64,000 nucleotides of DNA from Paractinoplanes maris (GTDB taxonomy: Bacteria > Actinomycetota > Actinomycetes > Mycobacteriales > Micromonosporaceae). Both the position numbers and the translations under genes were made by a program. Positions 50,192 through 58,741 of the stretch are shown piece after piece. Every line of letters begins with the position of its first letter. Positions within the stretch are counted from its first letter, which is position 1. The stretch covers positions 372,001 through 436,000 of the forward strand of contig NZ_JALPVL010000007.1 of NCBI RefSeq assembly GCF_023544465.1. Reading direction: 5' to 3'. Below the pieces are notes generated by a model. The model saw nothing but the letters and a program-made list of their open reading frames with translations, ran no database searches and had not been told where the DNA came from.

Positions 50192-51484
50192 GTGACTCTG
50201 ATCGACCTCGGCAACGCCGGGGCTGCCACCGAGGCAGCTGCCGCGCCGGTCAACCTGCCGCGGCTGCGCCGGCTGGCGCTGGCCGTTCTGACCGCGGTGG
50301 GCCTGGCCGCGATGACCGCCTCGGCGCCGCCGGCACCGCCCCTGGTGCGGCCGCTCTGGACGACGGCGTTGCAGCCGAGCGACGCCGTGGCCGTGGACGG
50401 CCGGACCGTCTACCTGAATCGCAGCAGTCCTTCCGGGCCGGCCGAGGTTGTCGCCTACGACCTGCACACCGGACGCCTGCGATGGAGCACGCCGACCGGC
50501 GACGCGTACGATCTGCGGCCCGTCGGAGGCGTCGTGCTGGCGACCACCGGCCCGTTGCCGCCCGGCTCGGCCGCGTTTTCGCCGGGACCCCGCACGATCG
50601 CGCTCGACGCGGCAACCGGCACGCGACTCTGGCAGTCCGCCGGCGCCTCCTCGCCGTCGTCGGTCGGCTCGGGGGTGCTGCTCGCCGAGACCGGCCAGTC
50701 GGGGGCCATCACGGGCCTGCGCCTGGTCGGGCTCCGGGACGGCCACCAGGTGTGGCGACGGTCGATCACCCCGGCCGAGGAGTGGACAACCGTCACGGAG
50801 GGTGGCCGGCCTACCTCGGTCGTCACGGTGACCCCCACCGGCGATGCCACCGTCTACGGCTACGACGACGGTGCCGTACGCCATCGCAGCCGCATCCCCT
50901 GGAACGGGGTGTATTCCGCGACGTTCTTCCCGGTCGGCGACCAGCTGGTGGTGATCCGCACAGCCTCCGCCCAGACCGCCGCCGCCATTTACCGCGCGGC
51001 CGACCTGCGCCGGTTGTGGCGATCCGACGAGCTGATCGGCTCCGTCACCGGCTGCGGCCCGCTGATCTGTACGGCCGGTGTGCGCGGTGTGGCCGGCCGA
51101 GATCCCGCCACCGGTCGTCAGATCTGGCGGCGCGACGACATGAGGTTCGTGTGGGACCTCGGCGCCGACCGCCTGCTGCTCTCCGCCGCCGCCAATCTGG
51201 CCTCGTCCACGACGGTCCTGGTCGACGCCGCCACCGGCCGCACGATCGGCCGTCCGCTCGGCGGCCAGGAGGCGTTCGTGGCCGGCCCGTCCGGTTCGCT
51301 GATCCTGCTGCGCGCGACCGGAAAGCCCGAGGATCGCACCGCCGTGAATCGCCTTGACCTGGCCGATGGCCGGCAGACCTCCCTCGGCACGGTCGACCGG
51401 CTCGCCGAGCAGGCCTGCCAGGGTGTGCCCGGCTATCTGCTCTGCCCGCGCGGGGCTGCCTTGACCGTCACCGCCGTCGGTTGA
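50192..51484 (+). CDS. PQQ-like beta-propeller protein, exported or membrane-anchored
   Basis: A 430-residue protein with an N-terminal hydrophobic segment (LRRLALAVLTAVGLAAMTASAPPAPPLV, about residues 25-50) and repeated blades of the PQQ/WD type (VAYDLHTGRLRWSTPTGD, IALDAATGTRLWQSAG, DPATGRQIWRRDD). The PQQ ligands of quinoprotein dehydrogenases are not evident, so it is likely a scaffold or sensor. GTG 50192 has no ribosome site, so the mRNA may be leaderless, and a perfect dyad lies in the promoter. No neighbouring gene explains its role. Confidence 0.8.
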   Translation: MTLIDLGNAGAATEAAAAPVNLPRLRRLALAVLTAVGLAAMTASAPPAPPLVRPLWTTALQPSDAVAVDGRTVYLNRSSPSGPAEVVAYDLHTGRLRWSTPTGDAYDLRPVGGVVLATTGPLPPGSAAFSPGPRTIALDAATGTRLWQSAGASSPSSVGSGVLLAETGQSGAITGLRLVGLRDGHQVWRRSITPAEEWTTVTEGGRPTSVVTVTPTGDATVYGYDDGAVRHRSRIPWNGVYSATFFPVGDQLVVIRTASAQTAAAIYRAADLRRLWRSDELIGSVTGCGPLICTAGVRGVAGRDPATGRQIWRRDDMRFVWDLGADRLLLSAAANLASSTTVLVDAATGRTIGRPLGGQEAFVAGPSGSLILLRATGKPEDRTAVNRLDLADGRQTSLGTVDRLAEQACQGVPGYLLCPRGAALTVTAVG

Positions 51485-51568
51485 TCCCCGGCACCGAGGC
51501 CATCACGCAACGCGGCACGGCGCTGCTCACCTTCGCCGCTGCGCCTTGCTGGTCGGTAAGCGCCGGGC

Positions 51569-51599
51569 TTGACCGTGTTCCGGCAACACAGTGTGTGCT
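51569..51599 (+). promoter_or_regulatory. MerR-type promoter of the CPBP protease
   Basis: TTGACC at 51569-51574, 19 bp, TGTGCT at 51594-51599, with GTGTT-N5-AACAC (perfect 5-bp arms) inside. It lies 36 bp upstream of the start. Confidence 0.7.
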
Positions 51600-51635
51600 T
51601 CACCGGCAGAGCATCCGCCCAGAAAGAGACTCGCC

Positions 51636-52565
51636 ATGACATCCATGAACCCCGTCGCGCGGGAAGTCGGTCTCGGCCACGGATCACCCTCGCGTCCGGC
51701 CGATGACACGCGTCCGTTCGGGACGCACATCCGGATGCCGTGGTGGAAGTCGCTGATCATCATCGCCGCGATCCCGCTGACCCTGCTCGTCGTTCAGCTC
51801 GGGTTCTACCTGCTGGCCGGTCTGGTCGAGAACGGCGACCCGCTCGAGTCGACGCTCACCCCGATGAAGCTGCTGGCGGCCAATCTCAGCACCGGACTGA
51901 CGGCGCTGCTCGCCGTGGTGCTGGTTACGCGGTTCTCGCAGGTGCCGTGGCGCAGCGTCTTCAGCTCCCCGCGACGCTTCGATCCGCGGCGTCTGGGGGT
52001 CTCGTTCGCCGGCTCGGTCGTGCTCGTCGGGGCCGGCATCGCCGTCGTGGCGGTCGCCGCGCCCGATGCGACGGGCTGGGTCGGCTTCGGCTTCAGCGGC
52101 ACCACCGTGGCATTGCTCGCCGTCGTGGTCCTCTCCACGCCGATCCAGTCGGCCGGTGAGGAGATCATGTTCCGGGGTGCGGTGCTCCCCGCCGTGGGGT
52201 CGTGGTTCCATGCTGTGCGGCCGGCGTTCATCGCCGGTCTGGTCGTCTCGAGTCTCGCGTTCGCCGTCGTGCACGCGGCCAGTGATCCCTGGCTCTTCGG
52301 CTACTACGTGTTCCTCTCGGCCTGCACGGCCCTCATGGGGTTGATCACCCGCGGTCTCGAGGCTGCGATGGCGTTCCACATCGCCAACAACGTGGTCGCG
52401 ACGACCATCAACTCACTCCTGGCCGGGGGTGGCTCGCTGGTCGTCGACCGCACCGCCGGCGGGGGTGGTGGTGGTCCTGCGCTGATCGTTCCGGCCGTCG
52501 TGAATCTGGGGGTGCTGGCGTTCGTCTGGCATCACGAGCGCGCGCGCCGCACCGACGCGGGGTAG
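51636..52565 (+). CDS. CPBP-family intramembrane glutamic protease (Abi/CAAX type)
   Basis: A 309-residue membrane protein with about eight hydrophobic helices. The catalytic motifs of the CPBP family are present: EEIMFRGAVLP (Glu-Glu-x3-Arg) near residue 180, AVVHAASDPW and the last-helix HIANN. Family members cleave prenylated or signal peptides and can give immunity to bacteriocins. ATG 51636 is weakly preceded by AAAGAGA. A MerR-type promoter lies 36 bp upstream, so it belongs to the regulon with the exported hydrolases and the exporter. A long Gly-rich loop (AGGGGGGP) sits near the C terminus. Confidence 0.88.
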   Translation: MTSMNPVAREVGLGHGSPSRPADDTRPFGTHIRMPWWKSLIIIAAIPLTLLVVQLGFYLLAGLVENGDPLESTLTPMKLLAANLSTGLTALLAVVLVTRFSQVPWRSVFSSPRRFDPRRLGVSFAGSVVLVGAGIAVVAVAAPDATGWVGFGFSGTTVALLAVVVLSTPIQSAGEEIMFRGAVLPAVGSWFHAVRPAFIAGLVVSSLAFAVVHAASDPWLFGYYVFLSACTALMGLITRGLEAAMAFHIANNVVATTINSLLAGGGSLVVDRTAGGGGGGPALIVPAVVNLGVLAFVWHHERARRTDAG

Positions 52566-52581
52566 CCCACGCCCGGCTCGA

Positions 52582-54102
52582 TCATGCTGCACCGGCCCGT
52601 GCTGCAGCGACTGGTACGGCGGCGGTGACCCGGTTGCGGCCGTCGTGCTTCGACCGGTACAGCGCCTCGTCCGCCCGGGCGACGAGTTGCTCCGGGATCT
52701 CCCGGCCGTCCCACAGCGCGACACCCGCCGAGAAGCTCTGCCCGCTCGGCGTGACCGCCCGCATCCGGTCGAGAACGGCGATCGCGGTCTCCAGGGACTG
52801 GCCGACCAGCACCACCCCGAACTCCTCGCCGCCGTAGCGGGCCAGCAGGTCCCCGGTACGCAGCTGGTCGCGCCAGGCGGCCGCGGCCTCCTTGAGCAGC
52901 CGGTCGCCGGCCGGGTGGCCGTGGGCGTCGTTGAACCGCTTGAAGTGGTCGATGTCCATCAGGGCGACGGCGACCGGCTCGCCGCTGCGGACCGCTTTGG
53001 CCATCTCCCGGCTGAGCTCGAGGTCCCAGGCCCGGCGGTTCGGCACCCCGGTGAGCGCGTCGTTGTGGGCCAGCGCGCGCAGCTGGGCCGCCTGGTCCTG
53101 GACCCGCGAGATCAGGCCGGCCATCCGTGCGAGCACCAGCAGGAAGAGCACGACCGAGCTGATCGCGATCGCCGGCCAGTCGATGCTGGCCGGAGTGGTC
53201 AGACCCTGCACGGTCAGGACGACGGGGGCCAGCAGCGAAGCGACCGCCAGCAAGGTGAGGCGGCTCCTGGTGAACCGTTCCGTCCGGTCCGGCGCGATCT
53301 CCGACAGGGCCCGCATCGACGGATGCAGGGCCGCGGCGCCGAACAGCACGTACATGCCGATCCAGCCGGCGTCGAGGACGCCGTCGCTGTAGGTGGTGAA
53401 CAGGTTCACCACCGCATAGCCGATGTCGCTGACCAACTCGGCGACGAGCCCCGCGATCACCAGGCGGTAACTGGCGGTGCGGGCTCCCGGCGTGGTGATC
53501 AACCGCACCACCATGATCAGCAACAACAGATCGCCCGCCGGATAGGCGAGCGAGGCCAGCCGCTGGAGCACGCTGAGGGACTCGTCGACGGCGATCGGCC
53601 GCATCAGGAACGACCAGCACAACAGCGACAGGCTGGTGGAGACGATGGCCGCGTCGAGCAGGCCGGCCCGGTCACGGCCGGAGATACGACCCTTGATCAG
53701 CTGGAAGGCGCCGATCGCCAACATCGGATAGGCCAGCAGGTAGAGCCCGTCGGCCGGGGCCGGGAAGCTCTGCCAGTCCCAGACGAAGAACTGCACCTGA
53801 TAGACGACGTCGCCGGCGGCCCACAGGGCCAGCGCCGCCGCGAACCAGTACCACGGTCCGGATCGGCGAGGCCGGTTACGCCGGACCCCGATCACGATGG
53901 CAGCGGCCGAGGCGAACCCGATGACGTTGTAGAGCCCCCAGGCCCACGGGTTGTCTGACGGAAGAGCCAGATAAACGGCACCCATCAAGCCACCGCACAG
54001 TAACCACCAATGCCACAACGGTCGCCTACCAAGAAGCATCACGCCGCAGCCATCGACGACCGGGAGAACGGCTTGAGGCGACGTACGTATGGAGTGGCTC
54101 AC
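52582..54102 (-). CDS. Membrane diguanylate cyclase (GGEEF)
   Basis: A 506-residue protein with about nine hydrophobic segments in residues 25-330, then a GGDEF domain with start motif AHNDALTGVPNRRAWD, metal motif DIDHFKRFNDAHGHPAGDRLL and the active-site variant YGGEEFGVV, which is catalytically competent in other cyclases. The GTG at 54102 lacks a ribosome site; ATG 54039 (MLLGRRPLW) is an alternative. It converges with the CPBP gene over 16 bp. It is downstream of the broken chemoreceptor, in the same direction. Confidence 0.88.
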   Translation of the reverse strand: MSHSIRTSPQAVLPVVDGCGVMLLGRRPLWHWWLLCGGLMGAVYLALPSDNPWAWGLYNVIGFASAAAIVIGVRRNRPRRSGPWYWFAAALALWAAGDVVYQVQFFVWDWQSFPAPADGLYLLAYPMLAIGAFQLIKGRISGRDRAGLLDAAIVSTSLSLLCWSFLMRPIAVDESLSVLQRLASLAYPAGDLLLLIMVVRLITTPGARTASYRLVIAGLVAELVSDIGYAVVNLFTTYSDGVLDAGWIGMYVLFGAAALHPSMRALSEIAPDRTERFTRSRLTLLAVASLLAPVVLTVQGLTTPASIDWPAIAISSVVLFLLVLARMAGLISRVQDQAAQLRALAHNDALTGVPNRRAWDLELSREMAKAVRSGEPVAVALMDIDHFKRFNDAHGHPAGDRLLKEAAAAWRDQLRTGDLLARYGGEEFGVVLVGQSLETAIAVLDRMRAVTPSGQSFSAGVALWDGREIPEQLVARADEALYRSKHDGRNRVTAAVPVAAARAGAA

Positions 54103-54169
54103 ACGGTCGGCGGGTGCCGGGCCACGCCCGTGGCATCCAAACCCAGCCGAAGGACGCCTTACACACTAT

Positions 54170-55798
54170 TCAGTAGCGAAATTCGGCAACGAGTTCCGAC
54201 AGTTCGGCAGAGGTGCGGCTAAGGCCGTCGGTGACCTGACGTGAATGTTGGACACTTTGACTGGTGTGACGAGCCGCCTCTGCCACACCGGTGATGTTCT
54301 GGGCGATCTCGCCGGTGCCGGTAGCGGCTTCGGACACGCTGCGATTCATCTCAGACGTTGTTGCGGTCTGCTCTTCCACAGCGGAGGCGATCGTGGTCTG
54401 GAAGTCGCTGATCCGGGCGATCACGCGACTGATCTCCTCGATGGCGAAAACGGCGCCGCTGGTATCGGCTTGAATGGTTTCCACGCGGCGGGAGATGTCC
54501 TCGGTGGCACGGGCGGTTTCCTGGGCGAGGTCTTTGACCTCGGATGCGACGACCGCGAACCCCTTGCCGGCCTCACCGGCCCGGGCGGCTTCGATGGTGG
54601 CGTTGAGCGCGAGAAGGTTGGTCTGTTCGGCGATCGCAGTGATCGTCTTGATGACGTTGCCGATCTGCAGTGATGACTCGCCGAGCTTGTTCATGGTAGT
54701 TGACGTCGTTGCTGCCAGATCGACGGCCTGTCCGGCAACTTGAGCTGCTTCGCTGGCGTTCTGTGAGATCTCACGGATGGAGGCGCCCATTTGTTCGCTG
54801 CCGGCCGACACTGTGTCGACGCTGCGAGAAATCTGTTCCGAGGCTGCCGATACGGCCTGCGCTTGAGTCGATGTTTGATCCGCCGACGTCGCGATCTGCA
54901 CGGTGATTCCGGACATCTCGTCAGCTGCACCGGACACAGCGGCCGCAGAGTTGTCGATGGCGGAGACTGTCTGACGGAGCCGCACCATCGCCGAATCCAG
55001 CGCCTGACCCATTTGCCCGGGTTCATCCCTGGAGGTGAGGCCGGACGTGCGCGTCAGATCACCATGAGCGAGCCCTTCACACACGTCCTTGACCTTGTTG
55101 AGGGCCCGGACGATCTGTCGAGCCACCAGGCGTCCGAGGCCGATCGCTACGAGCAGCCCGCCGCCGAGCAGGACGAGAGCCAAGGTGCGGTTGGACGAGT
55201 AGTCCGATCTGGCGATACTGGCCTGGCTGTCCGCGTCGGCGTCTTCGGCGGCGTCGAGCGCGGTGAGATCCTCGAGCATGGCGTTGGCCAGCGGTGCGAT
55301 CTCCTCGTCGCGGGTCGCCTGCCAAGCAGCGATATCGTTTCGCCGGCTGGCGGGCAGCTGCTCGTTCTGGGCAACCTGTTTATAAGCTTACCAGTTCGCC
55401 TCGAGCCGGTGCAGGATCGCCGGATCCCCGAACGGATCAGTCCCTCGGTAGGTCGCGAACGCGGCATCGACCGCCTTCAGGTTCTCGGCGAAGGTCTGCT
55501 CGTACTTGGCCTTCGTGGCCTGGTCTCGCGACACGGCGTGATTACCCAACGTCAGCCTGCTTTGGAGCATGGCCGCGTTGAGCTCACCCACCGCCCCGGT
55601 GGCGTCGACGTTGCCGTACAGCCGTTCGGTCGCCTTGGTGGCACTACTCAACGCCAAGAGCCCGGAAAGACCAACCACCACCGCGACCAGTCCGGCGACA
55701 GATACGGAGGCCAGGACCTTGGTGCTCACTGGAAGGTCGGCCAGGGCGAACCTGCTGCGCTTACCGGTAGGCGCCACGGACATGACAACAGTGCTCAT
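54170..55798 (-). pseudogene. Methyl-accepting chemotaxis protein broken by one in-frame stop
   Basis: A chemoreceptor of about 542 codons: membrane helix (VLASVSVAGLVAVVVGLSGLLAL), four-helix sensor, second membrane helix (TLALVLLGGGLLVAIGL), HAMP, and a methyl-accepting signalling domain with the hairpin tip ITAIAEQTNLLALNATIEAARAGEAGKGFAVVA. Codon 137 (55390-55388) is TAA; the same frame continues without any shift (LEANW-stop-AYKQVAQNEQL), and CAA to TAA is the simplest cause. The product would be cut inside the sensor. ATG 55798 has GGAGG. A short re-started protein from 55279 would lack the first membrane helix. Chemotaxis CheA/CheW genes are not in the window. Confidence 0.85.
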
Positions 55799-56145
55799 CG
55801 AACCTCCACGCCACATCGGTATCGGGAATTACGCTGCGGCACAGCGGCTCGATCGGCGGCGGTCGCCACCACCGCTTCCCACTGCTGCAACGTCCCTTCA
55901 ATGCGATCCAGTGCCGCCCGGAGCCCGAGGACGATCATGTGAAGATCAGGCATTCGCTCACTGTCGCGTAGCAATCGCGTGGCGATGTTCTGCGCCCACC
56001 GCAGCCGCAACACGGCCACATCAAGTTCTGCATTCACCGTCGGCAGCACGATCCGGGGATCAATCGGCTTTGAGGCAGTCACTTCATCACCGTAGGAGTG
56101 AATGATCGCGCAGGCGGCGCCTTCGACCGAATCCATCGGGCCCAA
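55795..56145 (-). CDS. Small protein of unknown function, coupled to the chemoreceptor
   Basis: A 116-residue protein with no signal or membrane segment. It is mostly helical (TVNAELDVAVLRLRWAQNIATRLLRDSERMPDLHMIVLGLRAALDRIEGTLQQWEAVV). The start is uncertain: ATG 56145 or a later GTG at 56082 (VTASKPIDPRIV), which may be better. The stop overlaps the chemoreceptor ATG by 4 bp, so it is the first gene of that operon and may be a partner of the receptor. No recognised family. Confidence 0.6.
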   Translation of the reverse strand: MGPMDSVEGAACAIIHSYGDEVTASKPIDPRIVLPTVNAELDVAVLRLRWAQNIATRLLRDSERMPDLHMIVLGLRAALDRIEGTLQQWEAVVATAADRAAVPQRNSRYRCGVEVR

Positions 56146-56388
56146 GGTGGCGCGAACGCTTTCGGCTCGGCGCGTGGGTCGGACTGAGAGATCGACGAGC
56201 GCGATAAGGTGCCGCGGTTCCGGCTCGAGTCAGGATCGGCCGGCGAGGAGTCCGGCAAGGTAACAGCTGCCGCTACCGTCGCGCTGGCACCTTCGGTGAT
56301 CACCGCCGGGTTGGCTGTTGACAACACGGCGTTGCAGGTACGGTGGTCGGCGTCACCGTCCACACGGGTTGGCAAGGCGGAGGTAAGG

Positions 56389-57210
56389 GTGCCGGTCACA
56401 GGCCAACGCGTCGTGCGTCGGGCGTTGGGGCGGCGTTTGACGCGGCTGCGCACGGCGTCCGGGATGAGCCGGCGTGATGTGGTGGAAGCGCGGCTGGGCA
56501 TCTCGGAGCCGACGCTGCACCGCATCGAGACGGGCAAGGTGCCGGTCACCGGGGCCAACGTACGCGCGCTCTGCTGGCTCTACAGTGCCGACCAGAGCAT
56601 CACTGACGCGCTGGCCGACCTGGCACTGGGCACGTCACAGCAGGAGTGGTGGGACGCCAGCCCGGTGATCCCCGAGTGGTTCAAGCTGTATGTCGGGCTG
56701 GAGGCGTCCGCATCCCGCATGTCCGGGTACGACGGCGAGATCGTTCCCGGCGAGCTGCAGACTCCGGAATACGCGCGCGCCATCTTCGGCGCCGAGCAGC
56801 CGGTGGACTCGGAGCTCGCCGAGCGGCACATCAAACTCCGCCTGCAGCGGCAGAAGACGCTCTTCGCCCGTAACCCACCGATCCACCTCGTGACGGTGCT
56901 CGGCGAGGGAGCCTTGACCCGCCCGGTCGGCGGCGACCAGGTGATGAAGGGGCAGATCGAGCATCTACGGCGGCTGTCCCGAGAGGACACGGTCGACATC
57001 CGGGTGCTGCCGTTCTCAGTCGGGGCGCACGCGGCGATGGCCGGTGCCTTCCGGATCCTGGAGTTCGACGACCCGGACGATCCCGACGTGGTCTACCTCG
57101 AATCGCACGTCGGTGCGCTCTACCTGGAAGAGCAGGTCGAGGTGGACGAATACCGGCGGATCTTCGATCTCATCGGCAAAGATGCCATACCGGTCGGAGA
57201 GTTCCGCTGA
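56389..57210 (+). CDS. XRE-family regulator with DUF5753
   Basis: A 273-residue protein. The N-terminal helix-turn-helix is LGRRLTRLRTASGMSRRDVVEARLGISEPTLHRIETGKV (about residues 12-50). The rest is DUF5753, recognised by YDGEIVPGELQTPEYARAIF, RLQRQKTLF and VYLESHVGALYLEE. GTG 56389 is chosen because GGAGGTAA lies directly upstream; the longer open frame back to 56209 lacks one. DUF5753 regulators usually pair with a DUF397 protein; here the DUF397 gene lies just downstream but on the opposite strand. Such pairs act in development and secondary metabolism. Confidence 0.92.
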   Translation: MPVTGQRVVRRALGRRLTRLRTASGMSRRDVVEARLGISEPTLHRIETGKVPVTGANVRALCWLYSADQSITDALADLALGTSQQEWWDASPVIPEWFKLYVGLEASASRMSGYDGEIVPGELQTPEYARAIFGAEQPVDSELAERHIKLRLQRQKTLFARNPPIHLVTVLGEGALTRPVGGDQVMKGQIEHLRRLSREDTVDIRVLPFSVGAHAAMAGAFRILEFDDPDDPDVVYLESHVGALYLEEQVEVDEYRRIFDLIGKDAIPVGEFR

Positions 57211-57241
57211 CGAACTGATCCGTGGTGGAGGTCCGCCGCGA

Positions 57242-57448
57242 TCAGTCGGTCAAGAGCGCGTCGAACTCGCCGCGCTTGGCGCCGAACAGGAACGAGTCCC
57301 ACTCCTCGACCGTGAACACCACGGTGCCGGCCTCGCGCGCCTTGCTGTTGCGGACCTCGATGAGGCCGTCCTGGCGGCGGGCCTCGACGCAACTGCCTCC
57401 GTTGCCTGTCGACCTGCTGGAAATGATCCAGCCTGATTCGCCACTCAT
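57242..57448 (-). CDS. DUF397 small protein
   Basis: A 68-residue protein that fits DUF397 in full: WIISSRSTGNGGSCVEARR, then IEVRNSKAREAGTVVFTVEEWDSFLFGAKRGEFD. ATG 57448 has GGGAGGGG upstream. DUF397 proteins form toxin-antitoxin-like or regulatory pairs with XRE-DUF5753 proteins. The stops of the two genes are 31 bp apart and the genes converge, whereas most pairs are in one operon. Confidence 0.92.
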   Translation of the reverse strand: MSGESGWIISSRSTGNGGSCVEARRQDGLIEVRNSKAREAGTVVFTVEEWDSFLFGAKRGEFDALLTD

Positions 57449-57570
57449 CAGTGCCCCTCCCCCTGGAGTTGCTCACTGTGGGTCATCAACTTGCCACTGG
57501 TCCAGTGACCGTTACGTCCCCCAGAGCGTGTCTGACGTGCAAAATCAGTGCACCAGGCCATCCGACGACT

Positions 57571-57585
57571 CTTTCACCACGAAAG
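57571..57585. promoter_or_regulatory. Dyad in the gap upstream of DUF397
   Basis: CTTTC-ACCAC-GAAAG, perfect 5-bp arms, in the 244-bp gap between the divergent DUF397 and GGDEF genes. Its form resembles sites of XRE-DUF5753 regulators (GAAAG cores). Confidence 0.35.
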
Positions 57586-57692
57586 TGCACATACCTAGAG
57601 TAGCCGAAAGCCGCCTCGGATGCATCATGTCGTCGTGACAGTCGTCGCCGTGAAATCTTGCACGCGCCTCGCGTGACTGCCATGATTCAACT

Positions 57693-58709
57693 GTGGCGCT
57701 GGTGATGCCTCGCCGTCGTCTCGACAGCTCCCGCTGGACCGCCGCAGTTCTGAGAGGACGGCCGATGCGGATCCTCGATCCTGCCGCCGCCGACATGAGC
57801 GGTTCACTGCCAGATGACGCTCAGCGGCGGACCGAGTCCGAAACCGCCCGCCTCCAAGCCCGCATCGATCAGCTCGCGGCGCACGTCCAGCAGCTGGAGC
57901 ACGAGCGCGCCTCGCTCCGATGGATGGCCGGCCACGACGAGCTCACCGGACTGGCCAACCGCCGCCTCTTCCACGCGCTCGCCTCGGAGCTGCTGCGCGG
58001 CGACGATGGCTCGTCGGCCGTTCTGGTCCTCGACCTCAACGGTTTCAAGCCGATCAACGACACCTATGGGCACGACGCCGGTGATGAGGTCCTCTGCGTG
58101 GTCGCCCGGCGCATGGCCGTCTGCCTCGGCGACCACCTGGTGGCCCGGTTCGGCGGTGACGAGTTCGCCGCGCTGCCGCGGGCGCCGCGCGCCGGCGTCC
58201 CGGAGGCTTGGTGGCACGAGGTGGCCGGCTCGCTTAGCGCGGCGATCGCACTCCCGATGGACGTGCAGGGTCACACCCTTTCCGTCACAGCCTCGATCGG
58301 TGTCGTGCCGGCTGGGCGCTCTACTGACCTTCCCGATCTGCTGCGCCGCGCGGACCGGGCGATGTTCAGCGCCAAGCAGCACGCCAACACCACCGGCAAA
58401 GCCGTTGCCACCTGGGCCTTGGCCACCGAAAGCGGCGGCCACACCGAGATGTACGGGACCGCCACCACCCCAGTGTCCCCGCCCTCGGAACCTGCAGGGG
58501 CGTGCCGGCCGGGCGACCCGGTATGGGTGCACCGCAGTGGCGCCCGCCGTGCGGGAGTGGTCGAGAGCGCCTGCGAATGGGCGGCCCTGGTCCGCTACCG
58601 ATGCCCGAACGGCGCCGGCACGATGGTCGACACGATCCCCACGAACTGCCTCACGATCCGGGCCGAAGCCGATCCGTACCTGGACCGGAAGTCTTCCGCC
58701 TACCGGTGA
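57693..58709 (+). CDS. Soluble diguanylate cyclase (GGDEF) with a C-terminal extension
   Basis: A 338-residue cytosolic protein. A coiled coil at residues 47-75 (RTESETARLQARIDQLAAHVQQLEHERASL) leads into a GGDEF domain with GHDELTGLANRRLF, metal motif DLNGFKPINDTYGHDAGDEVL and active-site RFGGDEFAAL. A 90-residue tail contains a small SH3-like domain (CRPGDPVWVHRSGARRAGVVESACEWAALVRYRC). GTG 57693 has no clear ribosome site, so a later start, such as ATG 57765, is possible. It lies divergent to the DUF397 gene. Confidence 0.87.
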   Translation: MALVMPRRRLDSSRWTAAVLRGRPMRILDPAAADMSGSLPDDAQRRTESETARLQARIDQLAAHVQQLEHERASLRWMAGHDELTGLANRRLFHALASELLRGDDGSSAVLVLDLNGFKPINDTYGHDAGDEVLCVVARRMAVCLGDHLVARFGGDEFAALPRAPRAGVPEAWWHEVAGSLSAAIALPMDVQGHTLSVTASIGVVPAGRSTDLPDLLRRADRAMFSAKQHANTTGKAVATWALATESGGHTEMYGTATTPVSPPSEPAGACRPGDPVWVHRSGARRAGVVESACEWAALVRYRCPNGAGTMVDTIPTNCLTIRAEADPYLDRKSSAYR

Positions 58710-58741
58710 GATCCGAGCTGACGGCCGCCGCCACGTTCCCG

